From an uncultured Halomonas sp. (GTDB lineage Bacteria; Pseudomonadota; Gammaproteobacteria; Pseudomonadales; Halomonadaceae), in assembly GCF_947490095.1 (NCBI RefSeq), contig NZ_CANLFS010000006.1:62001-126000 (forward strand): a stretch of DNA of 64,000 bases. The letters run 5' to 3'. A program made the position numbers and the translations under genes. This document shows, one piece after another, positions 29,101 through 37,991 of the stretch (positions are counted from its first letter, which is position 1; each line of letters starts with the position of its first letter). The notes below the pieces were generated by a model. It had not been told where the DNA came from and made no database searches. It worked only from the letters and a program-made list of their open reading frames with translations.

Positions 29101-29524
29101 CGGGCGGGCACTTCACCTTGAACTGGTTGACCACGGTGAAGACGTTGTTGGCGGGCTCATCCCAGTCGATGTAGCGCAGCATCTGCCCGCGGCCGCCGTC
29201 CCAGCCCTCGAGCCCCTCCACCGGCAGGCCATCGTGGAGCAGCTCGGTGGCCAGCTTGTTGGCCTCCAACACCTTGCTGGCCGGCAGCCGGGTGATGGCC
29301 GCCACCGCCTGATCGAGACGCGCTTCATCGAGCCAGGGCTCACCGTCGCGCAGGTTGATCGCCCGCAACCGCTCGCGCAGCAGCGGCTCCATCACCACTT
29401 GGGCGAAGTTCTCGCGGTGGGTCACGGCGGGATCGTCCAGCGAGCCGGCCAGGTACTCCCAGCCCTGCCCCACCAGCTGATCGATAAAGGGTTTTTCTAC
29501 GTCCGTGTACTCGGGGCTTGCCAT
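26141..29524 (-). CDS. hsdR: Type I restriction enzyme, R subunit
   Basis: This is the DNA translocase and nuclease subunit, about 1127 residues. The N-terminal PD-(D/E)xK nuclease has PDLVLFVNGIPLVVVECKS with Glu167 and Lys169. SF2 helicase motifs follow: Walker A HTQGSGKSLSM (Lys336), DEAH at 474 (ILVDEAHRTQ), TGTPI and the C-terminal motor (QAIARVNRTGHGK). The ATG at 29524 is chosen because GGAG lies 7 nt upstream and homology begins there. A hydrophilic insert of about 35 residues (HSDPGAEGEASHDGYDD, then SSGLDSGRRDAAEPG) sits between KYRDPT and the DEAH box. It is separated from hsdM-hsdS by darG and an opposite-strand ATPase gene. Confidence 0.93.
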   Translation of the reverse strand: MASPEYTDVEKPFIDQLVGQGWEYLAGSLDDPAVTHRENFAQVVMEPLLRERLRAINLRDGEPWLDEARLDQAVAAITRLPASKVLEANKLATELLHDGLPVEGLEGWDGGRGQMLRYIDWDEPANNVFTVVNQFKVKCPPGHDSAKGHVIPDLVLFVNGIPLVVVECKSRTVPEGLSEAVDQLRRYHDQRFLENEVGEHEGAPALFATCQLLVASNFDEARVGTVGARFAHYLSWKTVAPMREAEVAIDLDVAELSAQQRLIAGTLSQANLLDIARHYTLFMNIGGQEIKLVCRYQQYRGVTRAMERLKSGKTRREDGESDRRGGIVWHTQGSGKSLSMVFLVRKLRTDPALRRFKVVVITDRKDLQAQLSATAELTGESVEKAGNTPQLKRLLSRDGPGLVFGTVQKYRDPTHSDPGAEGEASHDGYDDVSSGLDSGRRDAAEPGASHPKRPTLSEPFGVLNTSEDILILVDEAHRTQAGDLHANMMRALPNAARIGFTGTPIIMGDKKRTHDIFGEYIDRYTIQEAEQDGATVPILYEGRTAKGAVKEGASLDGLFEDLFREHTQEELEAIKKKYATKGQIFEAPQLIQEKAQDILRHYVTHILPNGYKAQLVAYSRRAALRYVEALEQAKAVLLEEAMALSPEDKALEEGELLLRPPRVKAAIQAWRYRKVLGELDFAVVFSSGNNDDPSWAKWSDRAAVENHIKRFKKPLPPLDDTYQPSQHHDPAKHDPLAFLIVKSMLLTGFDAPIEGVMYLDRSLREAELLQAIARVNRTGHGKRHGIVVDYFGVANHLKEALAAYSEEDIEGALQSLKDEIPLLRDRHLRVVDVLRGQGVDDLDDAEEAVQALGDERLRAEFLVKLKEFNRSLDDVLPRPEGLEFVNDAKRLAYIHALVRNRYKDAPELGRDVGNKVRRLIDDYVISLGIDPRIPPVQLTDAEFDDHIGRQVGDRAKASEMEHAVRSHVRKHLDEDPVKYGQLSERLERLLDELDGQWDEQVAALEALIQQLRDGASVNGEAIPEMPAHAEPFWRELVASAGLEAETMEAATAQTLLDATEEAVTAIQQEIVIPDFWKPSHIPDQERLKQELFSQLMMGGLVPMDQAEATAERLIDLARSNHHKLVNA

Positions 29525-29626
29525 GCCGTGGCTCCAAAGCGCGATGCGTGGCCTCGATGGTAGCGAAAGCGACGCCGGGCGGGAAATTTGCGCGGTTTTG
29601 AACAGCGACATCTCTGTCGAATCACG

Positions 29627-29728
29627 CAATTGGACGAAGGGTTATTGATCAATTGGACGGAAGATTGTTGAGCAATTGGACGATGGTGTATTCAGCATTT
29701 AGACGCTATGATAAACAGCAATCAGACG
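29627..29728. repeat. Left 23-bp-period repeat array (five copies)
   Basis: The core CAATTGGACG occurs at 29627, 29650 and 29673, with diverged copies CATTTAGACG at 29696 and CAATCAGACG at 29719. All start exactly 23 bp apart and point the same way. The 13-bp linkers are partly similar (for example GAAGATTGTTGAG). The array fills the space between the hsdR start and the opposite-strand ATPase start and ends 16 bp before its ATG. Confidence 0.9.
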
Positions 29729-29744
29729 CTAACCGAGAGACGAC

Positions 29745-31061
29745 ATGGCAACCCCTTACCTTCCACGCCCGATTCGTGATCGAATCGTGGAGTCCCTTGC
29801 CGATACGCCAGTCGTATGTCTGTTGGGACCTCGACAGGTAGGCAAGACGACTCTCGCTCAACGTATTGATCCTGAACGTACCTATTTGAACCTGGACGAG
29901 CCGACGCTACGCGAAGCGGCTTTGCTGGACCCGCTCGGTTTTATCGAGAGCCTGCCTGAACGGGTTACTCTGGATGAGGTACAGCGAGCACCGGAGCTGC
30001 TATTGGCGATCAAGTCGGTGGTGGACCGTGACCGCCAGCCAGGACGCTTCCTGCTGACGGGCTCAGCCAATCTGCTGTTGCTGCCCAAGGCGCAGGACTC
30101 TCTGGCCGGGCGCATGGAAGTGATCTATTTGTATCCGCTGACCGAGCAGGAAAAGCGAGTCAGCCCCTCGACGTTGCTGGCCACGCTGATGAACGGGCAG
30201 TTGGCCCCAGCCATGGTGTCGGACAGCGTGCCACTTTCCCCCACGGCAGATGTTCTGTGTCAGGGCGGTTATCCCGAGCCCAATCGACGGCCGCCTCATC
30301 GGGCGCGTCAATGGTATCGCCAGTACCTCAACGCCATCGTCCAGCGCGACGTTCGGGATATTGCCGCCATCCATGATGAAGACGGCATGCTGCGTTTGAT
30401 GGAACTGTTAGCTTACCGCACAGCAGGTCTTCTCAATGTCAGCAACCTGAGCAAGGAACTGGGAATGGAGCGCGCGACGGTTGATCATTATCTGAGCATT
30501 CTTGAGCGACTGTTTCTCGTTAACCTATTACCTGCCTGGCATCGCAACCAGGCCAAGCGGCTGATCAAGAGTCCCAAGCTACATTTGGTAGATACCGGGC
30601 TTGCCGCTGCATTGGGACGCCTGTCGCCGGATCAGTGGTTGACTTCGGCTGAGCGTTTCGGTGCCTTGCTGGAAAGTCATGTGGTTGAGCAGCTGATCGC
30701 TCAAGCCTCCTGGCTCGATCCGGAACTACGCTTTTCCCACTACCGGGACAAGGATCAAGTGGAAGTGGATCTCGTCATCGAACGTGGTGAGGAGCTATGG
30801 GGAGTAGAGGTCAAGCGCGCTGCCAGCGTGCAGGCCAAGGACGCCGCCGGACTGGCTCGACTCGCCAACCAGACCGGCAAGGGGTTCCGCGGGGGCATGC
30901 TGATCTACACTGGCCGTCATTGCCTCAAGCTGCCGGTGCCGGGCTGTTTTGCCGTTCCCATCGGCATGCTGTGGGGCGAGGAACCAGGCAAGGCTATCTC
31001 CAGCGAAGAAGCGCTGCAGGCTTTGGTCGATCAGGCCCAGGAGCTGGATATGGGCTACTGA
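29745..31061 (+). CDS. AAA-family ATPase with DUF4143 domain
   Basis: This 438-residue ATPase has Walker A LLGPRQVGKTTLAQR (residues 27-40), Walker B with VTLDEVQRAPELL, and a sensor-like FLLTGSANLLLL. A winged-helix segment (NVSNLSKELGMERATVDHYLSILERL) then leads into the DUF4143 nuclease-like fold (LESHVVEQLIAQ, KDQVEVDLVIERGEELWGVEVKRA), which carries a D...E.K pattern. The family is common but functionally undefined. It lies on the strand opposite to the restriction genes, splitting darG from hsdR, and is bracketed by same-direction arrays of a 23-bp repeat. Base composition is less GC-rich than its neighbours, and an AT-rich stretch follows the stop codon. Both suggest separate acquisition. 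The start has no strong Shine-Dalgarno (CGAGAGACGAC). Confidence 0.85.
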   Translation: MATPYLPRPIRDRIVESLADTPVVCLLGPRQVGKTTLAQRIDPERTYLNLDEPTLREAALLDPLGFIESLPERVTLDEVQRAPELLLAIKSVVDRDRQPGRFLLTGSANLLLLPKAQDSLAGRMEVIYLYPLTEQEKRVSPSTLLATLMNGQLAPAMVSDSVPLSPTADVLCQGGYPEPNRRPPHRARQWYRQYLNAIVQRDVRDIAAIHDEDGMLRLMELLAYRTAGLLNVSNLSKELGMERATVDHYLSILERLFLVNLLPAWHRNQAKRLIKSPKLHLVDTGLAAALGRLSPDQWLTSAERFGALLESHVVEQLIAQASWLDPELRFSHYRDKDQVEVDLVIERGEELWGVEVKRAASVQAKDAAGLARLANQTGKGFRGGMLIYTGRHCLKLPVPGCFAVPIGMLWGEEPGKAISSEEALQALVDQAQELDMGY

Positions 31062-31182
31062 TGCGCCCAGCGGGCATCTATGATGCCTACGTGCTTCATA
31101 AGCATCAGCCATAGGTAAAAAATAATTATTATATTCAATGCATTATGATAAAACTGCCACATACCCTCGGCATCAAAACCCA

Positions 31183-31238
31183 CAATTGGACGACGGGTCA
31201 CTCAACAATTGGACGCCAGTATAACCAGCAACTGGACG
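31183..31238. repeat. Right 23-bp-period repeat array (three copies)
   Basis: CAATTGGACG at 31183 and 31206 and CAACTGGACG at 31229 are again exactly 23 bp apart and in the same orientation as the left array. Linkers resemble those on the left (ACGGGTCACTCAA against AAGGGTTATTGAT; CCAGTATAACCAG against CTATGATAAACAG). The array ends 11 bp from the darG stop codon. Confidence 0.9.
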
Positions 31239-31248
31239 GAAGCTTGGC

Positions 31249-32340
31249 TTATCTTCCAGCAGCCCGCTGCTGATAAGAAAGTGGCCCCATCAGGCGCTCC
31301 AGCGCCAGTGCTATCAGTCGATCCGAGAACAGCCGCAGCTTGCGATGGCCGGCAAGATCATCGGGCCAGTATCGCAAACCCTCCTTGATGGCCTCGACGG
31401 TGGGTTCGATATGCTCCTGACTGATCAGCCAGTCCAGCGTGGCGAGCGCTTCCATACCCAGCGGCGACTGGAAACCGTCGATCAGGGCATCCACCTCTTC
31501 CAGCGCCTGGACATAGGGCATGGTCTCAGTACTGAGCAGGTAAGTGCCGAGGCGATCACGGCGCGCCTCATCGAACCATACGACTTCCTCTGGTGTGGCG
31601 TCGTTAATGCGCTTCTCGCTATGCAGATAGCTGCCGTCCAGGCCATTGAGCAAATGGCGTAGCCGATCGGAGTAGGGGCCATAGCGGTGCGGCTGGAATT
31701 CGAGCCTGAGGGGGTTATCGAGGCCATGGGCGACGATCCGCCGCTCCATCAGCCAGGCGAGCTTCTGCACCTCTAGCAGTGAGCACTCGATGCCCAGCAC
31801 CCAGTAGCGGCGCACCAGCTCGGCGATCAGCGCACGTGCCGGCGTGAGCTTCTCGACGCCTGAACGCTTGGCGACATTCTGATACTCGCGGGCCGGCTCG
31901 AAGATCAGTATCCGCACATCGGTCAGGTCTCTTAGTGAGGCTTCGATGCGTGGGCGAACCTGGTCCCAGGCCAGCCCACCGTTACCACAACCCAGCGGTG
32001 GCAGTGCGATGGAGCGAATGCCCTGTTCGCGTATCACTCGCTTGAGGTCCTCTAGGCCAGACTCGATCCACTCCATTCGCGTCCTGGCGCGCCAATGCTG
32101 CTTGGTGGGGAAGTTGATGATCCAGCGTGGCCCCAGCAGAGCCCCCCGCTCGGTGACGAACATGTGGCCGGTGGCTACTTCCTGGTGTTTGCAGGCGGCC
32201 GCGTAGGCGGCGAAGTTCTCGGGGAACGCCTCCTTGAACATCAGAGCGATGCCCTTGCCCATCACACCCACGGTGTTGACGGTGTTGACCAGCGCCTCGA
32301 CGTCGGCCTCGAGGAGATTGCCACGGATATACTCAATCAT
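31249..32340 (-). CDS. darG: DarG-like macrodomain antitoxin
   Basis: This 363-residue protein has an N-terminal macrodomain (residues about 1-155: [51 protein letters not shown]), which in DarG removes ADP-ribose from DNA. A C-terminal domain of about 190 residues ([43 protein letters not shown]) is the DarT-binding part in known systems. The start overlaps the stop of a short upstream frame that is the C-terminal end of DarT. The toxin is therefore truncated and this antitoxin appears orphaned. It lies between hsdS and the ATPase cassette, in the direction of the restriction operon. Confidence 0.88.
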   Translation of the reverse strand: MIEYIRGNLLEADVEALVNTVNTVGVMGKGIALMFKEAFPENFAAYAAACKHQEVATGHMFVTERGALLGPRWIINFPTKQHWRARTRMEWIESGLEDLKRVIREQGIRSIALPPLGCGNGGLAWDQVRPRIEASLRDLTDVRILIFEPAREYQNVAKRSGVEKLTPARALIAELVRRYWVLGIECSLLEVQKLAWLMERRIVAHGLDNPLRLEFQPHRYGPYSDRLRHLLNGLDGSYLHSEKRINDATPEEVVWFDEARRDRLGTYLLSTETMPYVQALEEVDALIDGFQSPLGMEALATLDWLISQEHIEPTVEAIKEGLRYWPDDLAGHRKLRLFSDRLIALALERLMGPLSYQQRAAGR

Positions 32341-32567
32341 CGGAAGAACCAGTTAGGTCGTGCCACCACCTTCAGCGGAAGCTGGTGTGCCGCTACCTGT
32401 GCCTCTATGGTCACTCGCACCTCATCAGTATACGTGCCAATGCCAAGCAGTGCCGAGGCCGGCAGATGGCGGTGCACCAGGGCTTCGGCCTGGTAGCACT
32501 CGGTCTTTTCGGGGTCCTCTCGGTCTCGACTGAAGTCCTGTGCCTGCAACAGCGGCCAGGGCAGTTC
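32337..32567 (-). pseudogene. DarT toxin remnant (C-terminal part only)
   Basis: Reading from 32567: ELPWPLLQAQDFSRD, then DPEKTECYQAEALVHRHLP, then LGIGTYTDEVRVTIEAQV, ending [10 protein letters not shown]. This matches the C-terminal third of DarT (the (W.LLQ..DF) and (QAE.LV) motifs, the latter carrying the presumed catalytic Glu). The N-terminal NAD-binding half is absent; an in-frame stop lies at about 32600 and hsdS ends at 32617. An internal ATG at 32549 could still yield about 70 residues, coupled to darG by an ATGA overlap. Toxin activity should be lost. Confidence 0.75.
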
Positions 32568-32616
32568 CCTTTGCGATGTGATCCTGATGTTGTGATGTTG
32601 TTATGAGAGCCCCGGT

Positions 32617-33855
32617 CTATGCCGGGGTGGTGGCCTGGGCCTGTTCGAGAAGTGGGGTGACGCGGACACGGCCGGTGAGGAGGTCTTCGATAACGCCTAG
32701 CTTGGTACTTCGCAGCTTAGCGAGGTCTGTATTCTCGTTAGCAATTCGTCTCTCAAGTCTAAACAACGCCTCAGAGATTTTAATCTGCTCCGCGCGTTGC
32801 GGGATACCTACTAGTTGTTCGGCGATAACGGACTGAGTCATTAGCGGTTGACCAGTGGCTACCTGGAGGCTCGAAAGTTGATGCCAATCCAGATAGCGAT
32901 ACAGAAAATCGATATTTATTTCAGGGGAAATCCAAGTGGCATAGAGCGCGTTGTCAGTAATCCATGCTTTTCCCCATGTGCGATGCACTGTGCCACAGTT
33001 CTCACCAACACGGCCTATTACTATGGTGGGGCTCGCTACCAAATGATCACCTGTCTGGCCGTTAATTCCATTGCCTCCATAAACGGGAATAGTGCCCGCT
33101 CGACGTCTAGCAATATCGGCCTTAGTGCGAGGTTTTCCGCTAGATAATCTAAACAAATCCCGGCACAGATAGGAGCTCCAGCTGCGTGGAATTAGACCAA
33201 ACGGTGAATTCTTATAGAGCTCCGGCGCCTGCTCGGGGCTGTGGCGCAGCCGGCCGTTTTCGTCGATGCCACGGGTCAGCATGTCGTGGAGAAGGCCCTC
33301 TTTGACCTTTTCCAGCTTGGCGATCAGCGCCTCGGTTTTTTGGATTTGGGTGTCGAGGGTGTCGAGGATGTGAGCAATAAATCGCTGCTCGCTGATGGGG
33401 AACCATCCAACATGAATCTTGGCAAGCTCACCTAAATAAAGGCCAGCCTGCGCAGTGGCGTTGCTTCTCCGCACCATCGTTTGTCGAAAGCTTTCATGCC
33501 CAATAGCATAGAATAGGTATCCAGGGTCAACTTTATCTTTTCTAGGCCTGATGTAAGCAACGCTGCGTTGGAAAGTGACTTTTTCACCTAAAAACACAGC
33601 CCTTCGGCCTAAGCTGCCAACTATTGTTAACAGCAGGTCGTTCGGCTCCAGTGAAAAGCTAGCATTGAGAGCCCGGTACTCGCTTTCGGAAATCTTGTCG
33701 TCATCATCGTCCCAAGAGACATGCCCCGAATCAGTTATGTTCTTCGCGCTCAGAAAAGGCACGCCACTCTCTGTTCTTTCATGGGTACCATGCGTTCCGT
33801 CCCTTAGGTCCGATACCAGAGCATCCAAAGGGACTAATTCTGGATAATTAGACAT
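32617..33855 (-). CDS. hsdS: Type I restriction enzyme, specificity subunit
   Basis: This subunit of about 412 residues sets the DNA target of the complex. It has two target-recognition domains: the first at residues about 10-165 ([24 protein letters not shown]) and the second at about 225-375 ([26 protein letters not shown]). They are separated by conserved coiled spacers ([27 protein letters not shown] and [32 protein letters not shown]). The start at 33855 overlaps the hsdM end by 8 nt. The recognition domains are visibly richer in A+T than the spacers, as expected for exchanged modules. Confidence 0.92.
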   Translation of the reverse strand: MSNYPELVPLDALVSDLRDGTHGTHERTESGVPFLSAKNITDSGHVSWDDDDDKISESEYRALNASFSLEPNDLLLTIVGSLGRRAVFLGEKVTFQRSVAYIRPRKDKVDPGYLFYAIGHESFRQTMVRRSNATAQAGLYLGELAKIHVGWFPISEQRFIAHILDTLDTQIQKTEALIAKLEKVKEGLLHDMLTRGIDENGRLRHSPEQAPELYKNSPFGLIPRSWSSYLCRDLFRLSSGKPRTKADIARRRAGTIPVYGGNGINGQTGDHLVASPTIVIGRVGENCGTVHRTWGKAWITDNALYATWISPEINIDFLYRYLDWHQLSSLQVATGQPLMTQSVIAEQLVGIPQRAEQIKISEALFRLERRIANENTDLAKLRSTKLGVIEDLLTGRVRVTPLLEQAQATTPA

Positions 33856-36274
33856 ACCCCAGCCCCTCCAGATACTGCTGCAGTTCCTTGGCGGCGGCAT
33901 CGCGCTCGGCTTCGATGTCAGCCAGCGTCACTCGATACTTGTCCCACCAGGTTTCGAAGACAGCGCTCACCTGCTGACGCTGCTGGCGGATATAGCGCTC
34001 GAGCATGCCCTTGAGGTCGTTGTGCAGAATGGTATTCACCAGCTTGGCGGCGGCGGGTTCGTCCAGGGCGTCTACGGCGGCGTTAAGGTGCTGTTCGAAG
34101 CTGGCGGTTTTGGCGCGGTGCTGCTTGCGGGCCTCGGTGCGCTGCTTCTTCCAGGCCTTGATGTCTTCCGGCGTGGGGGCGTCGTCCTCGCCGGCTTCGT
34201 CTCCGTCATCACCATCGTCACCGCCCTCAGGATCGGGCTTGGCCTCGGCGGCCTTGATGCGGGCGTCGAGCTCGGCCCTGCGGGCGGCGAGTTCTTCCAG
34301 TTCGGCCACGTAGTCGGCCAGCAGGAAGTGCACCAGGCGGTGATCCAGGGGGTTGGCCTTGCTCTGCTCGTCATCCAGCTGACTTGCGATGGCGGTGCGC
34401 CAGGCGTCCACCACGCCCTCACAGCCGCGAGCCTGCAGGGTGCGAAACTCGTTCTTGTTGTCGAACCAGAAGCCCGCGATGATCCCGCGTACCGCGAAGC
34501 GGTCGAGCATGGCGGTGGGTTCCAGCGCCGTCGAGAAGCTGCCCAGCAGCTCGTCGCGTAGCTCGGTAAGGCGGCCGCCGTTGCCGAAGAGCCCGGTGAT
34601 GCTGCCGCCGTGCTCGCCCCACCAGGTGTCAAACGCCGTCATCACTCGGCCTTCCTTGACGATGAGCCCGGCATTCTCCTCGATGGCGGGCTTGAGGTCG
34701 CGCTTCTCGCTCAGCCACTCGGCGAAGTCCACGTAGTCGGGGTCCTGCTGGCGTTCGCTGAAGAGCACCATGGGGTCGAGGCCCTGGGCGTCGAACAACG
34801 CCCTCCTGGCCTCGATCTCGGTCGCCGGCACACCGCCCTTCAGGTGGGCCCGCACGTCCTGGGGCTCCGGCGGTGGGGTGTTGTCGGCGTAGCGGCGGAT
34901 GTTGAGGTTGTAGTCGTTGTCACGCAGCTCCGAAAGCGGCACCGCCCGGGCGAAGCCGGGCACGTCCGCGAAGGCATCGAAGGTGCTGGCGATCTTCTCG
35001 ATATGCTCCGGCAGCAGATGGTTCTGGGCGCGGCCCTCGAAGTATTCCCGATCGGCATTGATAAACAGCACCCTGCCCTGACGCGCCTCGGGCTTGGCGC
35101 CCTTGGCGCGCAGGATCAGGATGCTGGCCGGGATGCCGGTGCCGTAGAAGAGGTTGGGGGCCAGGCCGATCACCGCCTCTACCAGGTCGTCCTCCAGCAT
35201 GCCGGCGCGGATGCGCTTCTCGTCGCCGCCACGGAACAGCACGCCGTGGGGCATGACGGTGGCCAGACGGCCATCGGCCTTGAGGCAGGCGACCATATGC
35301 TGCAGGAACATCAGGTCGGCCTTCTTGGCGCCTTCCGGCACGCTGCCGTAGTGGAAGCGCTCGGGGAAGTGCTGGCTCGGCGTATAGCCGATGGAGAACG
35401 GCGGATTGGTGAGGATACGGTCGAAGCGGACCAGTTCGCCGCCGTCGATATGCTGCGGGTCGGTCAGGGTATCGTCGTTGCGCAGATCGGCGCTGCTCAC
35501 CCCGTGCAGCAGCATGTTCATCTTGGCGATGGCCCACACCGAGCCGGAGGCCTCCTGGCCGAACAGGTTGAGACGTCGCGGATCGCCGCCCTGCTCTTCC
35601 AGATACTCCTTGGCGTGGATCAGCATCCCGCCGGAACCCATGCACGGATCATATACGCTGTGGTCCTCCTGGGGCTCCATCAGCCGAACCATCATGCGCA
35701 CCACCGGGCGTGGGGTGTAGAACTCGCCACCCTTCTTGCCGGCGGAGTCGGCGAAGTCGCGGATCAGGTACTCGTAGGCGGCACCCAGCAGGTCGGGGAA
35801 CTCGAAGTCCTCGTTGCGCAGGCGATACTCGCTGAAGTGAACGATCAGCTCGCGCAGTTTCTTGTCCGGCAGGGTGGTGGAGCCCACCTTGCGGGTGAAG
35901 TCGATATGTTCCAGCACCCCGGCCAGGCTGGGGTTATGCTCCTCCAGGCCGGCCAGCGCCTTGTTCAGCGCATTACCGACGCCCTGGTGCGCCTCCTTGA
36001 GCAGATAGGCCCAGCGCGCCTGCGCCGGCACATAGAAGGTGGCCTTGTACCAGCTCGGCATCTCGATGACCTGGGCGATATCGATCTCGCTCTTGCCGGC
36101 CCGGGCGAGCTGCTCGCGCACCTCCTCCTGGCGTTGCTCGAACACGTCCGAGCAACGCTTCAGGAACAGCATGCCGAAGATGTATTCCTTGAATTCCGAG
36201 GCGTCCATGCGCCCACGCAGGATATCGGCGGCCTTGAACAGGTGCCGTTCCAGCTGGTTGAGGGTGAGGATCAT
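33848..36274 (-). CDS. hsdM: Type I restriction enzyme, methyltransferase subunit
   Basis: This 808-residue N6-adenine methyltransferase has an N-terminal HsdM domain ([33 protein letters not shown]). The SAM motif is DPCMGSGGM (Asp209) and the catalytic motif is NPPFSIGY (Asn290). It is much longer than the usual 500-odd residues. The C-terminal 300 residues contain a long helical region, an acidic low-complexity stretch ([16 protein letters not shown]) and a final coiled-coil segment ([23 protein letters not shown]). It heads the restriction operon. The 214 bp upstream hold a perfect GGCCGCC-TCA-GGCGGCC hairpin at 36302-36318 but no other feature. Confidence 0.92.
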   Translation of the reverse strand: MILTLNQLERHLFKAADILRGRMDASEFKEYIFGMLFLKRCSDVFEQRQEEVREQLARAGKSEIDIAQVIEMPSWYKATFYVPAQARWAYLLKEAHQGVGNALNKALAGLEEHNPSLAGVLEHIDFTRKVGSTTLPDKKLRELIVHFSEYRLRNEDFEFPDLLGAAYEYLIRDFADSAGKKGGEFYTPRPVVRMMVRLMEPQEDHSVYDPCMGSGGMLIHAKEYLEEQGGDPRRLNLFGQEASGSVWAIAKMNMLLHGVSSADLRNDDTLTDPQHIDGGELVRFDRILTNPPFSIGYTPSQHFPERFHYGSVPEGAKKADLMFLQHMVACLKADGRLATVMPHGVLFRGGDEKRIRAGMLEDDLVEAVIGLAPNLFYGTGIPASILILRAKGAKPEARQGRVLFINADREYFEGRAQNHLLPEHIEKIASTFDAFADVPGFARAVPLSELRDNDYNLNIRRYADNTPPPEPQDVRAHLKGGVPATEIEARRALFDAQGLDPMVLFSERQQDPDYVDFAEWLSEKRDLKPAIEENAGLIVKEGRVMTAFDTWWGEHGGSITGLFGNGGRLTELRDELLGSFSTALEPTAMLDRFAVRGIIAGFWFDNKNEFRTLQARGCEGVVDAWRTAIASQLDDEQSKANPLDHRLVHFLLADYVAELEELAARRAELDARIKAAEAKPDPEGGDDGDDGDEAGEDDAPTPEDIKAWKKQRTEARKQHRAKTASFEQHLNAAVDALDEPAAAKLVNTILHNDLKGMLERYIRQQRQQVSAVFETWWDKYRVTLADIEAERDAAAKELQQYLEGLGYV

Positions 36275-36488
36275 GTGGCGTGAGTTCCTGTGCGATAAGC
36301 CGGCCGCCTCAGGCGGCCCGTGATGATTGGCGCCTATCTCACCAAACTTGAGGGCGTAAGGCTACGCCCGACCGGCCAGATTCTCCCTGCCACTCCCTCG
36401 TTGACCGCCCTCCACCCGAACAACCAACGCCGATGCCCGCTCCATAGCGGGCATCGTGACCTGGGAATCGGTGTCGCGTCGGCTCGCC

Positions 36489-36992
36489 TCAGGAGGCATA
36501 GGCCCCGGCGGAGTAGGTCAGCTCATAGCTGTGGCTATAGATCTCGAGGACGTTGCCGAAGGGGTCTTCCATATAGACCATGCGGAACGGCTTCTCGCCG
36601 GGAAAATACTCCCTGACCGGCATCCGCTGCTTGCCGCCGGCCGCGACGATGCGCTCGGCGAGCCCTTCCACGTCGGGGTCCTGGATGCAGAAGTGGAAGA
36701 CACCGGTCTTCCAGTACTCGAAGTTGTTCTCGGGGGTTTCCTGTCCCTTGAACTCGAACAGCTCCACGCCGACCCGGTCGCCGGTGGACAGGTGGGCGAT
36801 GCGGAACGACTCCCAGCCCGGGCCGAAGACATCGCTGCACATCACGCCGATGGCGGAGTCGTCCTCGACGATGGTGGTGGGCTCCATGATCACGTACCAG
36901 CCGAGGATCTCGGTGTAGAACGCGACGGCCGCCTCGACATCGGGAACCGAGATGCCGATATGCGAGAAGGTGCGGGGATAGGGCTGGCTCAT
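36489..36992 (-). CDS. VOC-superfamily protein (glyoxalase/dioxygenase fold)
   Basis: This 167-residue protein opens FSHIGISVPDVEAAVAFYTEILGW, the vicinal-oxygen-chelate half motif, and closes with FRMVYMEDPFGNVLEIYSHSYE. Metal ligands are likely the His of SHIGI, the His of FHFCIQD and the Glu of VLEIY, giving one metal site. The ATG at 36992 has AGGAG 8 nt upstream. It is divergent from a LysR regulator that probably controls it. Lactoylglutathione lyase and ring-cleaving dioxygenase are both possible; the substrate cannot be assigned. Confidence 0.82.
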   Translation of the reverse strand: MSQPYPRTFSHIGISVPDVEAAVAFYTEILGWYVIMEPTTIVEDDSAIGVMCSDVFGPGWESFRIAHLSTGDRVGVELFEFKGQETPENNFEYWKTGVFHFCIQDPDVEGLAERIVAAGGKQRMPVREYFPGEKPFRMVYMEDPFGNVLEIYSHSYELTYSAGAYAS

Positions 36993-37099
36993 GACGAAAA
37001 CTCCTGTGGTGTCGTCTGGGGCGATAACACTGGCCATGTTAGGCAGTCCGTGGCATAAACAAAATAATCACTCACTTATCCCGGCAATAAAAATATCTT

Positions 37100-37966
37100 A
37101 TGCTTCATCCTCACTGGCTGCATACCTTCGAGACCGTGGTCGAGCTGGGTAACTTCACCCGGGCGGCCGAGCGCCTGGACCTGACCCAGGCCGCGGTCAG
37201 CCAACATATCAAGCACCTGGAAACCCGGCTCGGCCCGCTACTGCTCCGCCAGCCGAGGCGCCTGGAGCTGACCCCCGCGGGCCATGCCCTGCTCGACTAT
37301 CAGCGAGAGATGCAGGCCGCCGACCAGCGCCTGCAGCAGCGCCTGGCCGGCGATGACGCGACCCGGGGCAGGCTCAGCCTTATCACCCCCGGCAGCATCG
37401 GCCTGGCCATCTATCCGCACCTTTTGGCACTGCAAGGCGAGGCGCCCGGGCTCACCATCCACCATCGCTTTGGCCCGACCGCGGAGGTCATCGAGAGCGT
37501 GCTCGATAATCGTGTGGAGTTCGGGCTCGCCAGTCAGCAGCCGGAGGACCCGCGCCTCGCGGTGTCGCTGTTTGCGCGGGAGGCCCTCGAGCTGGTGGTG
37601 CCGGCCGGGGCAGGCGTACACGGCTGGGAGGACCTGATGCGGCTGGGCTTCATTGATCATCCGGATGGCCATGACATGGCCACTCGACTCTTGAGCCGCT
37701 GCTTCCCCGGGAATCCGGGGGTGCGCCAGCTGCCCTGCCGAGGCTTTACCAATCAGATCGGCCTGATTCTTGATCCGGTCGCCGAGGGGCTGGGCTTCAG
37801 CGTCCTGCCGCGCTTTGCCCGCCAGGCATTCGCGCGCCCCGAGGCGATCCAGGTCGTCGAGAACCTGCCCCGGGTCGTGGATTCGCTATGGCTTCTGCAG
37901 CGCGCCGAATGGCCGCTCACGGCTCGCGCCCGTCACGCCATCGCGTGGCTCAAGGCCCGCCTCTAG
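37100..37966 (+). CDS. LysR-family regulator, divergent from the VOC gene
   Basis: This 288-residue LysR regulator has its helix-turn-helix (FTRAAERLDLTQAAVSQHIKHLE) at residues 18-41 and an effector domain (GRLSLITPGSIGLAIYPHLL; GLGFSVLPRFARQAF). It lies 107 bp from the divergent VOC gene across an AT-rich promoter region. Target and ligand unknown; control of the VOC gene is the simplest reading. Confidence 0.85.
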   Translation: MLHPHWLHTFETVVELGNFTRAAERLDLTQAAVSQHIKHLETRLGPLLLRQPRRLELTPAGHALLDYQREMQAADQRLQQRLAGDDATRGRLSLITPGSIGLAIYPHLLALQGEAPGLTIHHRFGPTAEVIESVLDNRVEFGLASQQPEDPRLAVSLFAREALELVVPAGAGVHGWEDLMRLGFIDHPDGHDMATRLLSRCFPGNPGVRQLPCRGFTNQIGLILDPVAEGLGFSVLPRFARQAFARPEAIQVVENLPRVVDSLWLLQRAEWPLTARARHAIAWLKARL

Positions 37967-37991
37967 GCCTCCTGCTCCGAGGGCGGCTGGC

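Noticed and set aside
27404..29563. Long open frame on the plus strand opposite hsdR
   Set aside because: It mirrors the codon structure of hsdR in high-GC DNA, has no ribosome binding site and no recognisable domain.
29627..31238. CRISPR array or transposon ends (Tn7/IS21 style) around the DUF4143 ATPase
   Set aside because: The repeat core is only 10 bp with a 23-bp period and related linkers, unlike CRISPR repeats with unique spacers. The two arrays point the same way, whereas transposon ends are inverted. No transposase is present between them.
34610..36283. Long open frame on the plus strand opposite hsdM
   Set aside because: Same reason: antisense to a clear methyltransferase gene, no family signature.
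36302..36318. Hairpin upstream of hsdM as an operator
   Set aside because: GGCCGCC-TCA-GGCGGCC is perfect but GC-only, with no sign of a regulator; it could be a leftover terminator stem.
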